Part shown: positions 1 through 11,502 of the stretch, one piece after another
How positions within the stretch are numbered: the stretch's first letter is position 1
How the letters are laid out: the number at the start of each line of letters is the position of its first letter
Source of the DNA: Rhodamnia argentea
Taxonomy: Eukaryota > Streptophyta > Magnoliopsida > Myrtales > Myrtaceae
Direction of reading: 5' to 3'
DNA length: 64,000 nt
NCBI RefSeq assembly: GCF_020921035.1
Contig: NC_063156.1
Location: 26,212,283 to 26,276,282, forward strand
The notes under the pieces: model-generated
Database searches by the model: none
Seen by the model: only the letters and a program-made list of their open reading frames with translations
Told to the model about the DNA's origin: nothing
Program-made: the position numbers and the translations under genes

Positions 1-369
1 ATATGGATAGGGAATGGGTAGGGGGGCGATTACATTATTGCCACCAATCCCTCGCTGTCATGAGATTGTGCTACCGCAACTCTTCCACCACCTCCTCCTC
101 CTCCTCTTCTGTCTCCTTCATGCAAATCCAAGATGGTGGATCGCACAAATTTGAGGTCGACTACTAGGCACCGAAGGTCGAGATCGAGATCCAGAGAGAT
201 TGGCAGACAAAACTCCTTTCTAACATAACGTTTTCTGATTTACTTCATCGTTTGTTTTTCTTTGGTTTGGCATGTTCCGATAATGAATTGGCATATTCTC
301 GTGGCATACATAGCATGGAAATAGAGAAGCTAGAGCTAAAATAAGAAAAATCAAAGTTGCTCCCGAAGT

Positions 370-590
370 CCTTACTGTGAGAACCTCAACATCTCTAGTT
401 GGACCTAAATCTAATTCCGAGCCCATCAACATATCTAGTTGGTTTCATATTCATTCAAAAACTTAAATCAATGAGTTATGAGTCAACTAAAATATATTGA
501 CCACCCCACACGATATCGATTCTCCAATGTGGGACTTTTTAACGCAACTCACACATGCATCTTAATGAATCTCAACAATCTCCCCATCTC
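370..590 (-). repeat. Remnant of a TRIM-type LTR with adjacent polypurine tract
   Basis: On the minus strand, a polypurine tract (GAGATGGGGAGAT, about 578-590) is followed by a sequence starting TGTTGAG that parallels the LTR of the TRIM element at 31249-31992. The shared blocks run in the same order: a block around AAGTCCCACATTG, then CATAACTCATTGATTTAAG, then TATGTTGATGGGCTCG. No second LTR or primer-binding site is visible, so this is one LTR plus its polypurine tract. The assignment rests on similarity seen by eye within this window. Confidence 0.65.
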
Positions 591-1339
591 GATAAGTCCT
601 CGTTTTAATTAGATAAGTATTACGTCCAACTAACAACATGCTTATATAAAAGTAAGATGGATAAAATCTATACGTGGGATCAATATAACCAAACTAGAAG
701 GAAGATCAATATACACGGTGCTTGTTCCCGAAATAGATAACTAGAAGAACAATAATTTGGGTCTTATCATCAAATCAAGCTCAATTATCGCATCGGTTGA
801 GTGTGCTTAGACCTCGATTAGACAAGTTGCCGCCCAGTTCAATGAAGTATTTGGGCTTTCATAATGCTCATTGGGTTTTCACCTTCTCCTTTGCCTACCC
901 AAAAACCCCGCCCACATCCAATCCTTTTCCTCCCCCAATCTTAAAAGGAGCAACACCAGGCGCATTGGGAACGACCCGCCAAAATCGATGCACCGAACGA
1001 TGAGACGAATTCTTATTGGACGTTCACGATGGCCCGGTTCGTGTACCCTGCTCTTGTGCCTAATCGCGATAGACCTTATGCTAGAGCTATGCAATTAGAA
1101 ATGAAAAGAATGGTGCTTAAAGAAAGGAGATATCGCGAATCAATGACGAGCTTCGCTTTTCGGGAAGCGTCTAGCCATCATACTGCACCTTTTTCCCTTT
1201 TTTTTCTTATCACTTAAAAAGTTAAAAATGTTAGAAGCAATACATATTTGACGCAATTAATTAATTAATTAATTTTTTTTTTGGGACAAAAGCATCGCGA
1301 TGAATTTTAGAGCTGATCTTCAAAGCAAATCGAAGGCGG
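591..1339. other. Intergenic, no gene recognised
   Basis: No recognisable gene. A short plus-strand reading frame at 1029-1217 (62 codons, rich in Arg and Met) has no family that I know. An AT-rich run containing repeated TTAA lies near 1257-1285. Confidence 0.5.
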
Positions 1340-1677
1340 AGCCTACTTCTTTCAAGGCCCAGAGATAGCGGGCCCGCTAAGGGCCCAAAACCGCCGGTTC
1401 CGCGGTACGACGACCTAAAGCATATTTATTATTTCCTTCTTCCGGAAGCTGAATCGCTACTGATTTGGACCGTCGATTTCAGGGGACGGCACGGAGACCG
1501 TTGGTTCGGTCCAGCAAAACCCCAGTGCGTTTGAGAAAGTACTAGAAGATTGCTTGCACTTGCAGCGCATAAAAGCACCGAGCGGGGGGGAGAGAGAGAA
1601 ACGGTGACGACGCTTGCTCCATCTCGCTGCTCTAGGGTTTGTCCGATAGATTTTCTGCTTTTCATTTCGGGTCAACC
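1340..1677 (+). promoter_or_regulatory. Promoter and 5' leader of the p23 gene
   Basis: GGCCCA or GGGCCC site-II-like motifs occur at about 1356-1361, 1371-1376 and 1381-1387. These are common in plant housekeeping promoters. A TATA-like CATAAAAG lies at 1568-1575, about 100 bp before the ATG. The 5' leader contains a purine-rich GAGAGAGAG stretch. The transcription start is inferred, not seen. Confidence 0.45.
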
Positions 1678-3873
1678 ATGAGGTAAGCTTCGTCCTTCGC
1701 TCTCTGGTGCTTCCTTGGCATTTCTTTCTTAGTTGGTTCAGTTGAAGTACGCGTTACAGATTCCTTCAGCTGTAGCTCTAGCTGAAACGCATCGCGATTT
1801 GGCCGCTTCTGTATGTTTCGTGGCCTGTCGCTCTGACCGGTGATTAGAGCGTCTGGTTCTGTCTTCCTTTTGATCGTCGTTCGTTTTGGTTACGGATCGA
1901 GCTGAAGTGAGGGGAAAAATAATTAGGGCTTTTTGACTAACCGTGTTGTCTCTCCAAGGAATAAAAAGGTTGCTTTTTTTCTCGTTTTCCTTTAAAAACT
2001 TGTCAATGATATGGAACTTTAGGTAGGCAGTTGTGTTTGGTAAAATGGGAAAGGTGATTAATTTGCTCTGAAGCAGTAGTTTGTTTGAAAACAAGGTTGT
2101 GTTTCTTTTGTTTCCCTTCAAAATACTAAGCAATGGTATCGGTAGGCAGTTTGTACTCGGTAAAAGTAGATTTTTTTTTTTTAGGGAACGGTCCTGCTTC
2201 TGGATGTCTGCGCTGATTCTGTGGAGCGTGTGAGATTTTTCTCCATCAGAATTTATGGTTCTTGGTCCCTTGAGTGACCCTCTGTAGCTTGCTTTGTATA
2301 TGGACCTCTTAGGTGTGATTGAATCCACCTGTAGGGGAGTCGTTGCTTGTAACATGTGGATTCGGCGCTTGGGTTAACTTCACTAGATTGGGATCTTTAC
2401 ACCGTGCACGAGTTTTGGAAAATTGTCTTTCTTTCTTTGTCTTTGATTGACCTCTACTTATAGTTACTTAAAACCTTGTAGTCGGCATCCAGAACTGAAG
2501 TGGGCACAGAGGAAAGACAAGGTCTTCATTACGGTGCTTCTGCCAGATGCTAAAGATGCAAAGGTCAATCTTGAGCCGGATGGCATTTTCACCTTTTCTG
2601 CCAAGGCTGGAGCTGAAAACCATCCTTATGAGCTGAAACTGGAGCTTTTTGATAAGGTTAATGTGGAGGTAAGGAGACCGTATTTGCTAATTATAATGCA
2701 TTTTCCATTATACACTAGGCCTATGTTCTTGTGCATCTGTTCAGCATTTTATTCAAATGTGGCCGTGATCTGGATGCTGCTTTTAGCACAGCCTTTTAAT
2801 GGTTGCCATATTAAGCTGCTTCGGTGCACTACAGTTTCTCCTGCCATTGTTGGTTGAAGGACATCACTACTTAATTCCTGAGCGATAAAAAAAAAACCTC
2901 TCTTTCGCTCACTCTTGTTTGCTATACTGGAAGCTTCCGTGGTTAGTTCAGAAGGCGAATTGTGAATTACTGTCAGATATTGGGATGCCAAGCTATGAAG
3001 TAATGTTGTTATTTCTGATTATGTGCTATTCTTTCAATTTTATTATCTAGGAGAGTAAAATCAATATTGGAGTTAGGAACATCTTCTGCATATTGGAGAA
3101 GGCAGAGAAAGAATGGTGGAAAAAGCTGTTGCGAGGAGATGGCAAGCCACCTCACTATGTCAAAGTAGACTGGGACAAATGGGTGGATGAAGATGAAGAC
3201 ACTGGTATGAAGTCGTAGATGCTTCGTTTCCTCATCTGAGATGGATTTAAGTTGGAAAATACTGATGTTTTGACTGTTTCTGACTATAGGAGGAGGTATG
3301 GGTGACTTGGATCTCGGGGGCATGGACTTCTCGGTAGGATGTTTTTAACCTTTTGATTTTTGTGTGGTAAAACTTGATCGGCTTTGTTTCTATCTAATAA
3401 TTACTGGTTCCAATTCTCAGAAATTTGGCGGGATGGGAATGGGAATGGGTGATGGGATGGGAATGGGAATGGGAATGGGTGATGGGATGGGAATGGGAAT
3501 GGGAATGGGTGATGACATGCCTGAAATGCCTGACGACTTTGAAGACAGTGATGATGAAGGTAATGCATGATGTTCTCTTTTATGGACATAGAATTGCGTT
3601 TCTTTACCATTGATTTTTTTTTTTAAATGATGGAAATAATTGTATGACCCTGTTCTTCATATGCGATTTTTGCAATGTCAATCAATGTTGTTTTCAGAGA
3701 CATTTCTGGTCGTTTTCATGCAAAATTTCTCCGTTGGCTGCTTTTACTCATGTATGAATGTTTGTGTGTTCTCTCATCTAGAAGTCACAAAGCCGGGTGA
3801 GTCAAGTGCCGGTGAGGCAGAAGGAGCTGGAAAAAAAGAAGATGAAGCTGGGAAGAAGGAAGGAAGTCACTGA
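1678..3873 (+). CDS. p23: p23 co-chaperone (CS-domain HSP90 partner)
   Basis: This cytosolic co-chaperone binds ATP-bound HSP90 through its CS domain. Six coding exons fit GT-AG rules and phase: 1678-1682, 2482-2668, 3051-3204, 3290-3333, 3421-3559 and 3782-3873, giving 206 residues. The start MSRHPELKWAQ, then TVLLPDAKD, then KPPHYVKVDWDKWVDEDE, are p23 family hallmarks. The CS domain covers about residues 3-110. The tail is a Gly/Met repeat, then an acidic DDFEDSDDE segment, then a Lys/Glu-rich end. The first coding exon holds only ATG plus two bases, so Ser2 is split by the intron. Plant p23 proteins of this Gly-rich type are near this length. The gene appears intact. Confidence 0.93.
3430..3513 (+). 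repeat. Coding tandem repeat in p23 (Gly-Met tract)
   Basis: Units of 24, 30 and 30 bp at 3430-3453, 3454-3483 and 3484-3513 each begin GGGATGGGAATGGG and end GGTGAT. They encode successive GMGMGMGMGD blocks. Units 2 and 3 are identical, and unit 1 lacks one 6-bp GGGAAT step. The units stay in frame, so length changes by unit would keep the protein readable. Confidence 0.9.
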
Positions 3874-4905
3874 ACCCAGTGCATGATTTCCATAGTAGCT
3901 AGGAATGTCATGGTGTTACAATCTTTAATGTAACAGTTTCTGGATGATTTTTCCAGTATCTACTGGTGGGTTGATGTCTGTTTTTTACCTCACATAAATC
4001 ATGATGTTAAGCTATATTTGGCGAGTAGCGGCAGCTCACAGGTAAAATGTTTGATGAGATGTTTGACAATGTATTTGATTGCGACTTGATGGTAATATGA
4101 TTTTCCCTTCGGGACAGTTGGACTCTGGTCTCTATATTGGCCATGCGTTATATGTTATTTCATTTGGGGACCTTAAGGTAAACACTTTGGTGCCCATAAT
4201 GCTGTATCAAATCGGTTTGATTACAGTCCATAATCTGAATTATGGGATCAGAGTGGAATGTTACTGTAATCTTAATTATGGGATCAGCGTGGAATGTTGA
4301 TTGCATTTTCGGGTGTTGCCGACCTCGAGAGCATGGAATGATACATATGACATGACAGATATTATCTATGAGTGCATTTATATTTTTTAATTTCATTTTT
4401 GCGAAGAATGAATGATTTAGAAAATATTTTCGTAAAACAATCGTTTGTGTTGCTTCGTCTATGAAAAATTTGGTAATGAAAATAGTTTTTATTGATTGAT
4501 TATGTGGATGTATACGAATGTAGCCTCTGTTCCAGAATGAGTTCATATGCTTTATCCTCGTGGTAATATCTTTGTAGTAATGCAGATGCCCGAAATGTTG
4601 TAACCAGGGTCTGTCCAAAAAATGAAAAATCTCTGCGTTTATATCCATATTTATGAAAATATTTATGTTGTCAACAATATGACAGCATACTCCCCTCAAG
4701 TTTGACGATCTGAAATGAGATGGCCCGGCTCCGAAGAACAATCCGAAACACTCGTAAACCAGAGAAGAGGTGGCCTTAAATTTCTAACTAGAGCAGCGAG
4801 AGGGATCCAAGATCCAAGAGAGCAGTGGGTCCTATGACCCGGCCCGTCAACAGGGAATCCGGGGACATTAATTATGCGATCGAAATCAAAATCTATCAAA
4901 TCAAA
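3874..4905. other. Intergenic: p23 3' end, MITE fragment, KNOLLE upstream region
   Basis: The start is probably the p23 3' untranslated region. A 23-bp-scale direct repeat (AATTATGGGATCAG at about 4228 and 4274) is present. Positions 4389-4455 resemble the left part of the small PIF/Harbinger-like element at 60150-60380, sharing GAATGAATGATTT and GAAAATATT. I see no gene here. Confidence 0.5.
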
Positions 4906-4929
4906 TAGCCGTTGAGATCTCAACGGCTA
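4906..4929. promoter_or_regulatory. 24-bp perfect palindrome with two MSA-like cores upstream of KNOLLE
   Basis: Each arm reads TCTCAACGGCTA towards the outside, so the two arms form a perfect 24-bp inverted repeat. The core AACGG flanked by pyrimidines matches the mitosis-specific activator (MSA) element bound by three-repeat MYB (MYB3R) factors, with one mismatch to the 11-base consensus YCYAACGGYYA. It sits about 570 bp before the KNOLLE ATG and some 210 bp before the donor of the 5' leader intron. KNOLLE is a known G2/M-expressed gene, so an MSA role fits. Confidence 0.7.
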
Positions 4930-5049
4930 GTCCACGACGAGCACTCTCTCTCTCTCGCGAATTGAAATCGAAACACACTCACTCACTCCCGATCCTGATC
5001 CCAATTGATAAAAGCAAACGCTCCGTCACCTGAACCTTCCCATCTCCTC

Positions 5050-5051
<2 letters not shown>

Positions 5052-5085
<34 letters not shown>
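5052..5085 (+). repeat. (CT)n microsatellite in the KNOLLE 5' leader
   Basis: An almost pure CT dinucleotide run of about 17 units, followed by more CT-rich sequence. It lies just upstream of the leader-intron donor, so it is probably in the transcribed 5' leader. Pyrimidine tracts are common there in plants. Confidence 0.85.
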
Positions 5086-5093
<8 letters not shown>

Positions 5094-5138
5094 ACAGCTG
5101 TCTCAGGTCTCTCCAGATCGTCTTCAAGTTGAGAAAAG

Positions 5139-5472
5139 GTAAAGAGTTGCTTAGCGAGTTCCCGCAAATTGAGTTAAAAGTTTCCTCTTTTAGACTGCAC
5201 GCGATTTTTTTTGCTTGAAGAAAATTCAGGAACAAACAAAACCCACTTGGCTAAAATTGGGAACAATCGCACTCCAATTCGCATAAAGCTACTTGCGATT
5301 TGCACTTGGGTAGCTTTTCTTCACGTTTTGCTGCTAAATTCCTATATCAGCTTCTCTTCTTTCGCAGCTCGGCCGAAGAACACATTTGTTTGGTTCTTTT
5401 TTTCTCTTTTCCGGAAAAATTGAAGTTTATGTATCATGAGAGGCTAATTTCAAGTGGGTTTTGTTCTTGCAG
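5139..5472 (+). other. 5' leader intron of KNOLLE
   Basis: A donor GAGAAAAG/GTAAAG at 5139 and an acceptor TTGTTCTTGCAG ending at 5472 place an intron immediately before the ATG. The acceptor AG touches the start codon. I infer splicing here because the ATG has no leader of its own. Confidence 0.65.
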
Positions 5473-6946
5473 ATGAACGACCTAATGACGAAATCCTTCA
5501 TGAGCTATGTTGACTTGAAGAAGGAGGCCATGAAGGACCTCGAGGCTGGCCCGGACTATGACCTCGAGATGTCGGCGTCGAAGACCCAGATGGACACTAA
5601 CATGGGGCTCTTCCTGGAAGAGGCAGAGAAGGTGAAGCAAGAGATGGGCCAGATCCGTGAGGTTCTGGGCAGGCTCCAGGAAATGAACCAAGAGAGCAAG
5701 ACCCTCCACAAGCCAGAGGCGCTCAAGTCCCTCAGGAGCCGGATCAACGCGGACATTATGGCGGTCCTGAAGAAGGCGAGGACAATACGGTCGCAGCTGG
5801 AGGAGATGGACCATGCAAACGCGGCAAATAAGAGGCTCTCAGGATGCAAGGAAGGGACCACCGTGTACCGGACCCGGTTGGCAGTGACCAATGGGCTGAG
5901 GAAGAAGCTGAAGGAGCTGATGATGGAGTTCCAGGGGCTGAGGCAGAGGATGATGACCGAGTATAAGGACACTGTGGGCAGGCGTTACTATACTGTGACA
6001 GGCGAGTACCCAGATGAGGAGGTCATTGAGAAGATCATTTCTAATGGTAAGTAAGTCTAGGTTTTCTGGTTTGATGGTGTTGATTTAGAGTTTTGTCGTA
6101 TTCAGTTGATAATGTGGAAGCCTTGTTATGTGCTATATTGCTGATTCTAACGTACTTTTGCTGCCTATTTGAATGGGAGTGAGGAATTAACGTGATTTGG
6201 TTCGGTGAAGCAAGCACATGGAATGAGTCCTCTTTAAACTGGATGATCCAAATAATAGCTACCTGCTATGGATTTATCTTGCCTTTGGGTTCTAAAGTTT
6301 ATAGTTCGTAGAAGAATTTTGGCAGTTTGATTATGTGGGATTAAACCAAAGTAAGTTCCTTTTTCGGGTTTTAGCTAAAATCTTTGTTTGCTAACACTAG
6401 GTCAAATTAGTGGGTTTGATGTTGTTTCATAGTAAACCAGTCCTTAACAGATGAAGGACTCTGCATTAGTCTGGTTGCTCGCTTTGATCGGGTCATTGTT
6501 TGCGCGTTTTGTTATAAATTCATCCCACCCTAGTGAGTTTTGCATTCAATCTTTCAAACTATTGCTATTTGTTTGCTGCATCAGGAGGCGAGGAGTTTCT
6601 TGGCAGAGCGGTACAAGAGCACGGGAGGGGCAAGGTAGTGGAGACAGTGGTCGAGATCCAGGACCGATACGATGCGGCCAAGGAGGTGGAGAAGAGCCTG
6701 CTGGAGCTGCACCAGGTGTTCCTGGACATGGCGGTGATGGTGGAAGCGCAGGGCGAGAAAATGGACGACATCGAGCACCACGTGATGAGCGCCTCGCACT
6801 ACGTCAAGGACGGTACCAAGGACCTGAAGACCGCGAAGCAGTACCAGAGGAGCAACCGGAAGTGGATGTGTCTCGGGCTGATACTTCTACTGGTGATCAT
6901 CCTAGTGATCGTGATTCCGATCGCCACGAGCTTCAGCCATTCTTGA
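5473..6946 (+). CDS. KN: KNOLLE-type cytokinesis syntaxin (SYP111, Qa-SNARE)
   Basis: This plasma-membrane Qa-SNARE drives fusion of vesicles at the cell plate during cytokinesis. Two exons, 5473-6046 and 6585-6946, join in phase to give 311 residues. The family opening MNDLMTKSFMSYVDLKKEAM is present. An Habc bundle covers about residues 30-160. The SNARE motif holds EIQDRYDAAKEVEKSLLELH and FLDMAVMVEAQGE, with the zero-layer Gln near residue 247. A single membrane anchor of Leu/Ile/Val residues lies at about 286-304, followed by a short Ser-rich tail. The length agrees with Arabidopsis KNOLLE (310). The N-terminus distinguishes it from other SYP1 members less strongly than the full sequence does, but SYP111 is my best call. 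Confidence 0.93.
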
Positions 6947-7583
6947 AGTGGCTATTGTTGTCCTTAGAGTCGGAGGATCTGACGCTCCGTGGTCCGCCGT
7001 CTGCCATTCTTGAAGTGTGATTGTTGGGTGGAGGTTGGAGGATCTAATGCCCCGTGATCCGTCTTCTGCTTGTTTTTTTTTTTCTCTTCTTGTGAGATCC
7101 TAAAGATTGAAGTGATTTGGATGTTGCAGAGAGAAGTTGGTCCTTCCTATTGGGACTAATGAAGTATGTTGTGTGTAGTGTAAATTCATTCATTCTTTGT
7201 GATATGACATGACAATTTACAGGAAAACTAATGTTCCGGCTCTAGCATTGTTCCGACTTCTAAGCAGTCTTCTTGTTTCCGATCTGTCTTTCCCGATGAA
7301 GATCCGATCACCCGATATGATACCCGCTTCGGAACTCGATTTTCATGGAATGGGTTTTTTCGCCATGCTGATTTTACTCGCTTTCGCAGGCTCTGCTTGC
7401 AGAACCTGCAATGTTCCTTGTGGAGATACTCTGCTTAGGGCTTGAGCTTAACAGAAGTGACATAGGTGACTCTTATTTTAATTTTCGGAAAAAGAGTAAT
7501 TTCTTAAAATGAAAATTCAGAAATATATTGTGCTGCCGGGGTCCCACACGCTATAAACTCCATACACATTATCTAATGCCTGC
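6947..7583. other. Intergenic between KNOLLE and the WD40 gene
   Basis: This stretch probably holds the KNOLLE 3' untranslated region. A sequence around TTGAAGTG, near 6942 and 7009, repeats just after the stop codon. No gene is recognised. A 78-codon open frame at 7209-7445 has no recognisable domains. Confidence 0.5.
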
Positions 7584-7603
7584 AAAACCCTAAAAACCCT
7601 AAA
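7584..7603 (+). promoter_or_regulatory. Double telo-box in the WD40 gene promoter
   Basis: Two AAACCCTA motifs in tandem lie about 60-80 bp before the ATG at 7665. Telo-boxes close to the start are typical of plant genes for ribosomal proteins, ribosome biogenesis and growth-related functions. The role here is inferred. Confidence 0.6.
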
Positions 7604-7664
7604 TCGAGTTCCTCGCTCAAGAAAGGCAGCTGAGGCTAGCTGAGCGGAGCTCGGAGAGAGCAAG

Positions 7665-10600
7665 ATGGAAGAAGCCATGGATATGGAAGTGGAAGGACGA
7701 CAGTCTCCGTCCAGCTCAGAGCCGAAAGACTTTTCCTTCCGAAGATTGGGGCTCAGAAATTCGATCCAGACGAACTTCGGCGACGACTACGTCTTTGAAA
7801 TTACTCCCAAGTGCGTGTCTTCTCACTTGCCTGCTCAATTCCCTGTTCGATTCTCTCTGAAACTCGGAAATGATAGAAGTGAAATTTAGGCGATTCGAGA
7901 AGTGTGTTAAATTTTCCGAATTTGCGAGTTGAAACGAGCAGCCAGCGGTGTTAGTTTCTTGCTGTCTAATTAGGGTTTAATTTATGTATGGAAGGTTTGA
8001 TTGGTCGCTAATGGGGGTATCGTTGTCGTCGAATATGGTGAAACTGTATTCCCCGACGACGGGTCAGTACTCTGGAGAGTGCAGGGGTCACTCCGAAACC
8101 ATCAATGGCATTTCATTCTCGGGGCCATCCAGTCCCCATGTCTTGCACTCTTGCTCTTCCGATGGCACCATCCGAGCTTGGGACACCAGGTCTTTTAAAG
8201 AGGTACTCATCTATTTAGCTAGTGCCGCTTGCGCGTTGTAATGAATAAGGACATTGCTAGAAGTCGCTTACTTAGTGCTTTATTTTGTCCTAATTGGTAG
8301 TTTTGCATAATTGAATAATGCAGGTTTCATGCATAAGTGCCGGCCCCTCACAGGAGATCTTCAGCTTTTCATTTGGTGGTTCAAGTGACAGTCTTCTTTC
8401 TGCTGGATGTAAATCTCAGGTTTGCTTTGTTCTCTGCACATGGAGGCAATTTTTTCCTGTCTTTAAGATGACCTTTTGCAGCGGTTATTTGCTTCGGAAG
8501 TTTCTTCAGCTCATGAAAGCTTCCTCTTGGGTCGTGTTTATACTTGATATATGCTTGTGATGCATTTGGCCAACACTTTTTTGCTTCCCAACCTTTCTGC
8601 ACCCTTTTTCACCACGTGTGGGCTTCGGACGACATGAAAATGACATGGGCTTCATCATGTCACGAGCTGACCTTTGTGTTGTGGCCTGGGTAGCAAGCCC
8701 TTAGACTATGTGTTGACTATCGTGCTCAATAGTGATCATTGAAGGATGGACTGATGGTTACAAATTTGAGATCGACGTTGAAGTTATTATGATTATCTTT
8801 AGTGTACTAAACGTCTTTCTTCTTCTTTTGCATGCGTCACCAGATAATCTTTTGGGATTGGAGAAACAAAAAGCAGGTTGCATGTTTAGAAGATTCCCAT
8901 GTGGATGATGTTACCCAGGTTTGTCCTTAGGCACGCTCAGTATGTTCTTATGCCCATAGTAAGAGAATATCTGTTGTCCCATATATATCACAATGCCTGG
9001 ACTTGTGTTATTATTTTATCCTTTCTACTGCTTCATGCTTTTTATTTTTTTTCTGTTAGGTGCACTTTGTCCCTCACCATCAAAATAAGCTTATTTCCGC
9101 TTCAGTGGATGGGCTGATATGTGTATTTGATACGGCCGGAGACATCAGTGATGATGAGCATCTGGAATCGGTAGGTGCAGCTATTAATTTTTAGTATTTT
9201 ATTAAACTTGGACATTTGTGTGGGATTGATTTTCATGTCTATAAGCAGCATAGGTTGTTTAAAATTTTAAGCTAGGTGAAGGTTGATTTGATTGGAATTT
9301 GACGCCTGGGGTTATAGACTATGCTAAAATGTGCATAACTTCTACAAGAAAATTTGGCAGTGGATGCTTAGTGATCTTGGGTTTGAATTTTATTTGGCTA
9401 GTGTTAAAGGAGTTAACTACTATACTTAGATTTAGGTGTTTTTTCCTAATTACCTATTTGTTAGTTGGCTATAGTAGTAGAATTCTGTTTTTGGGCATAG
9501 AAGAAGACCAAGAAAGACTAGAGCCTTTGGTGTTTGTTCTCCTTTTGCACTGCTCCTCATTTTTATGCACTCTGAAGCACCCAATTCTCGGCGCTATCTA
9601 CTTAAATGCTTGATCTAGAATGCTATGGCTCAGCGAATTTCTTTTAGTAAGTTTATGTTTGTTTATTCATTTAGGTAATTAATGTGGGAACTTCAATTGG
9701 GAAAGTGGGTATATTTGGACAGACATTCGAAAAGCTCTGGTGTTTGACGCATATTGAGACCTTAAGGTATCAATTTTCTTTTTGATGACCAGTGGCAGCT
9801 TCCATTAGTCCTCTAGAAATGGTTTTGTTGGATTATTAATTATATTTTTAGGATAAGCTGAATCATATCATTTAATGTTGAGTTTGCATCTGTTTAAAGA
9901 GGGTATGTGCATAGAAAAACTAAAGACTAGGCACGATATAGGGCCAATGAGATAAACTAGGCACGTAGGATAGACAACATAAAAGTTATTGTTTATATCA
10001 ACCTCTTGTAAGTAGACATCTGAATGCAATAGCTTGAAAAGACGTCTTTCATTGTAGAATTATAAAATCTCGTGGGAGACATTGTTTTTAGTCCTATAGT
10101 GATCATCTATGTTGACTTGTCAATTGGATAAGCTGTTTTGTATATAAACTTTGAATTGTTGCCTCTGTAGCGTTTGGGACTGGAAAGACGGAACAAATGA
10201 AGCCAACTTTGAAGATGCCCGAACATTAGCATCTAATAGCTGGTCACTAGATCACGTAAGATTCTTTTTTCCGGACCGGTCTCTCTTTCCCTTGTTTATA
10301 AACAATACTCAAATGGTATCATTTAAAGAGCTGGAGCTGTAGTCTAGAAAGGTACACTTTCACTTGCCAGAAATGTAGGCTATGGAGCAAAGCTCAATCC
10401 TAAAGAGAACTTATTATTTGGATGATGAGTCAACTATGAATTCTTTGGCTCCCATTAGGCAAGTGATGTTGCACATTAGGTTCATTCGTTTCATGAAACA
10501 ATAGTTGCACAAATATATTTCATGTTTGAGTGCGATTCTTTGCGAAGCTACGTAATGTACTTTGTACTAATAGTCCTTTACATCATATGGTGGTCAGAAC

Positions 10601-11502
10601 TTTGTTGAACTGGAGCAAAGTTTACTTTTGTATACTTTCTGCTTACTTGGATACAGTTCCACTTTATTTTTGCTTTGTTCTATTTCTTGCTTTAATGAAA
10701 ATACCTCTTCACTTGCTGCATGAATCTCTATTGAAGGGGAAAGAATGCAATCTTAATACATGGTAATTCACAGAAGGTGAAAGAACAGAGAGGTAAAAAT
10801 ACTAGAAAATGATCCGGAGCATGAACACAGAAGATGTTATCTAGAAGAAAATCAATTCGAGCTTCCACTGATTTTTCTATGATGGAAATGCGCCTCCAAT
10901 CATTTTACATCTACCCTTGTTTCTTTTCATTTAAAAATGGTTGCAGTGGGTATCGAGATCTAGAAAAATAGTGGCACGTACCTATGGTCAAGTTTATCCC
11001 ATTAGTTTTGGTTGATGTATCCCTGCTTGATTTACTTCTGTAGCTGGAATCATATTAGACACAATATCAAGTTTGGGCATTTACCTTTCTGATCTTAAGC
11101 GAGGTAGAACATGTTCTTATCCTGTCTTTGCAGGTTGATTATTTTGTAGACTGTCACTCGGCCGAAGAAGGTGAAGGCCTGTGGGTTATTGGTGGCTCGA
11201 ATGCTGGAACTTTAGGGTACTTCCCTGTAAAGCACGAGGGAGGGGCAGCGATAGGATCCCCAGAGGCTGTTCTTGGAGGTGGCCACTCGGATGTAGTTAG
11301 GAGCATATTGCCTATGTCGGGCATGGCAGGGACAAGTTCCAAAACCCGAGGCATTTTCGGATGGACAGGTGGCGAGGATGGTCGCTTGTGTTGCTGGCTT
11401 TCTGATGACTCTCCCGCTACAAGTCGATCGTGGATGTCAAGCAATCTGATCTTAAGGTCATCAAGAAGTCACCACAAGAAAAATAGGCACCATCCTTATT
11501 AG
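7665..11502 (+). CDS. WD40-repeat protein, WDR89-like
   Basis: A WD40 beta-propeller protein, probably a scaffold; its biochemical role is not known to me. Eight exons fit phase and splice rules: 7665-7810, 7995-8202, 8324-8419, 8844-8918, 9060-9170, 9675-9766, 10171-10255 and 11134-11502, giving 393 residues. The N-terminal tail of about 40 residues is charged. WD-type repeats follow, for example CSSDGTIRAWDTR, AGCKSQIIFWDWR, ASVDGLICVFDT and WTGGEDGRLCCWLSD. The opening LRNSIQTNFGDDYVFEI and the segment GQYSGECRGHSETINGISF fit the plant WDR89-like group. The C-terminus is basic (SSRSHHKKNRHH). The last intron is long (10256-11133). The gene appears intact. Confidence 0.85.

Noticed and set aside
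1029-1217. Small protein of 62 residues upstream of p23
   Set aside because: No signal peptide, domain or familiar sequence, and it lies in repeat-bearing intergenic DNA.
2447-2857. 136-codon frame in p23
   Set aside because: It includes intron sequence on both sides of exon 2; splice sites and the family N-terminus support the spliced model.
5482-5972. Minus-strand open frames (110 and 138 codons) across KNOLLE exon 1
   Set aside because: Shadows of the syntaxin coding strand with Leu/His/Ser-rich composition and no domain.
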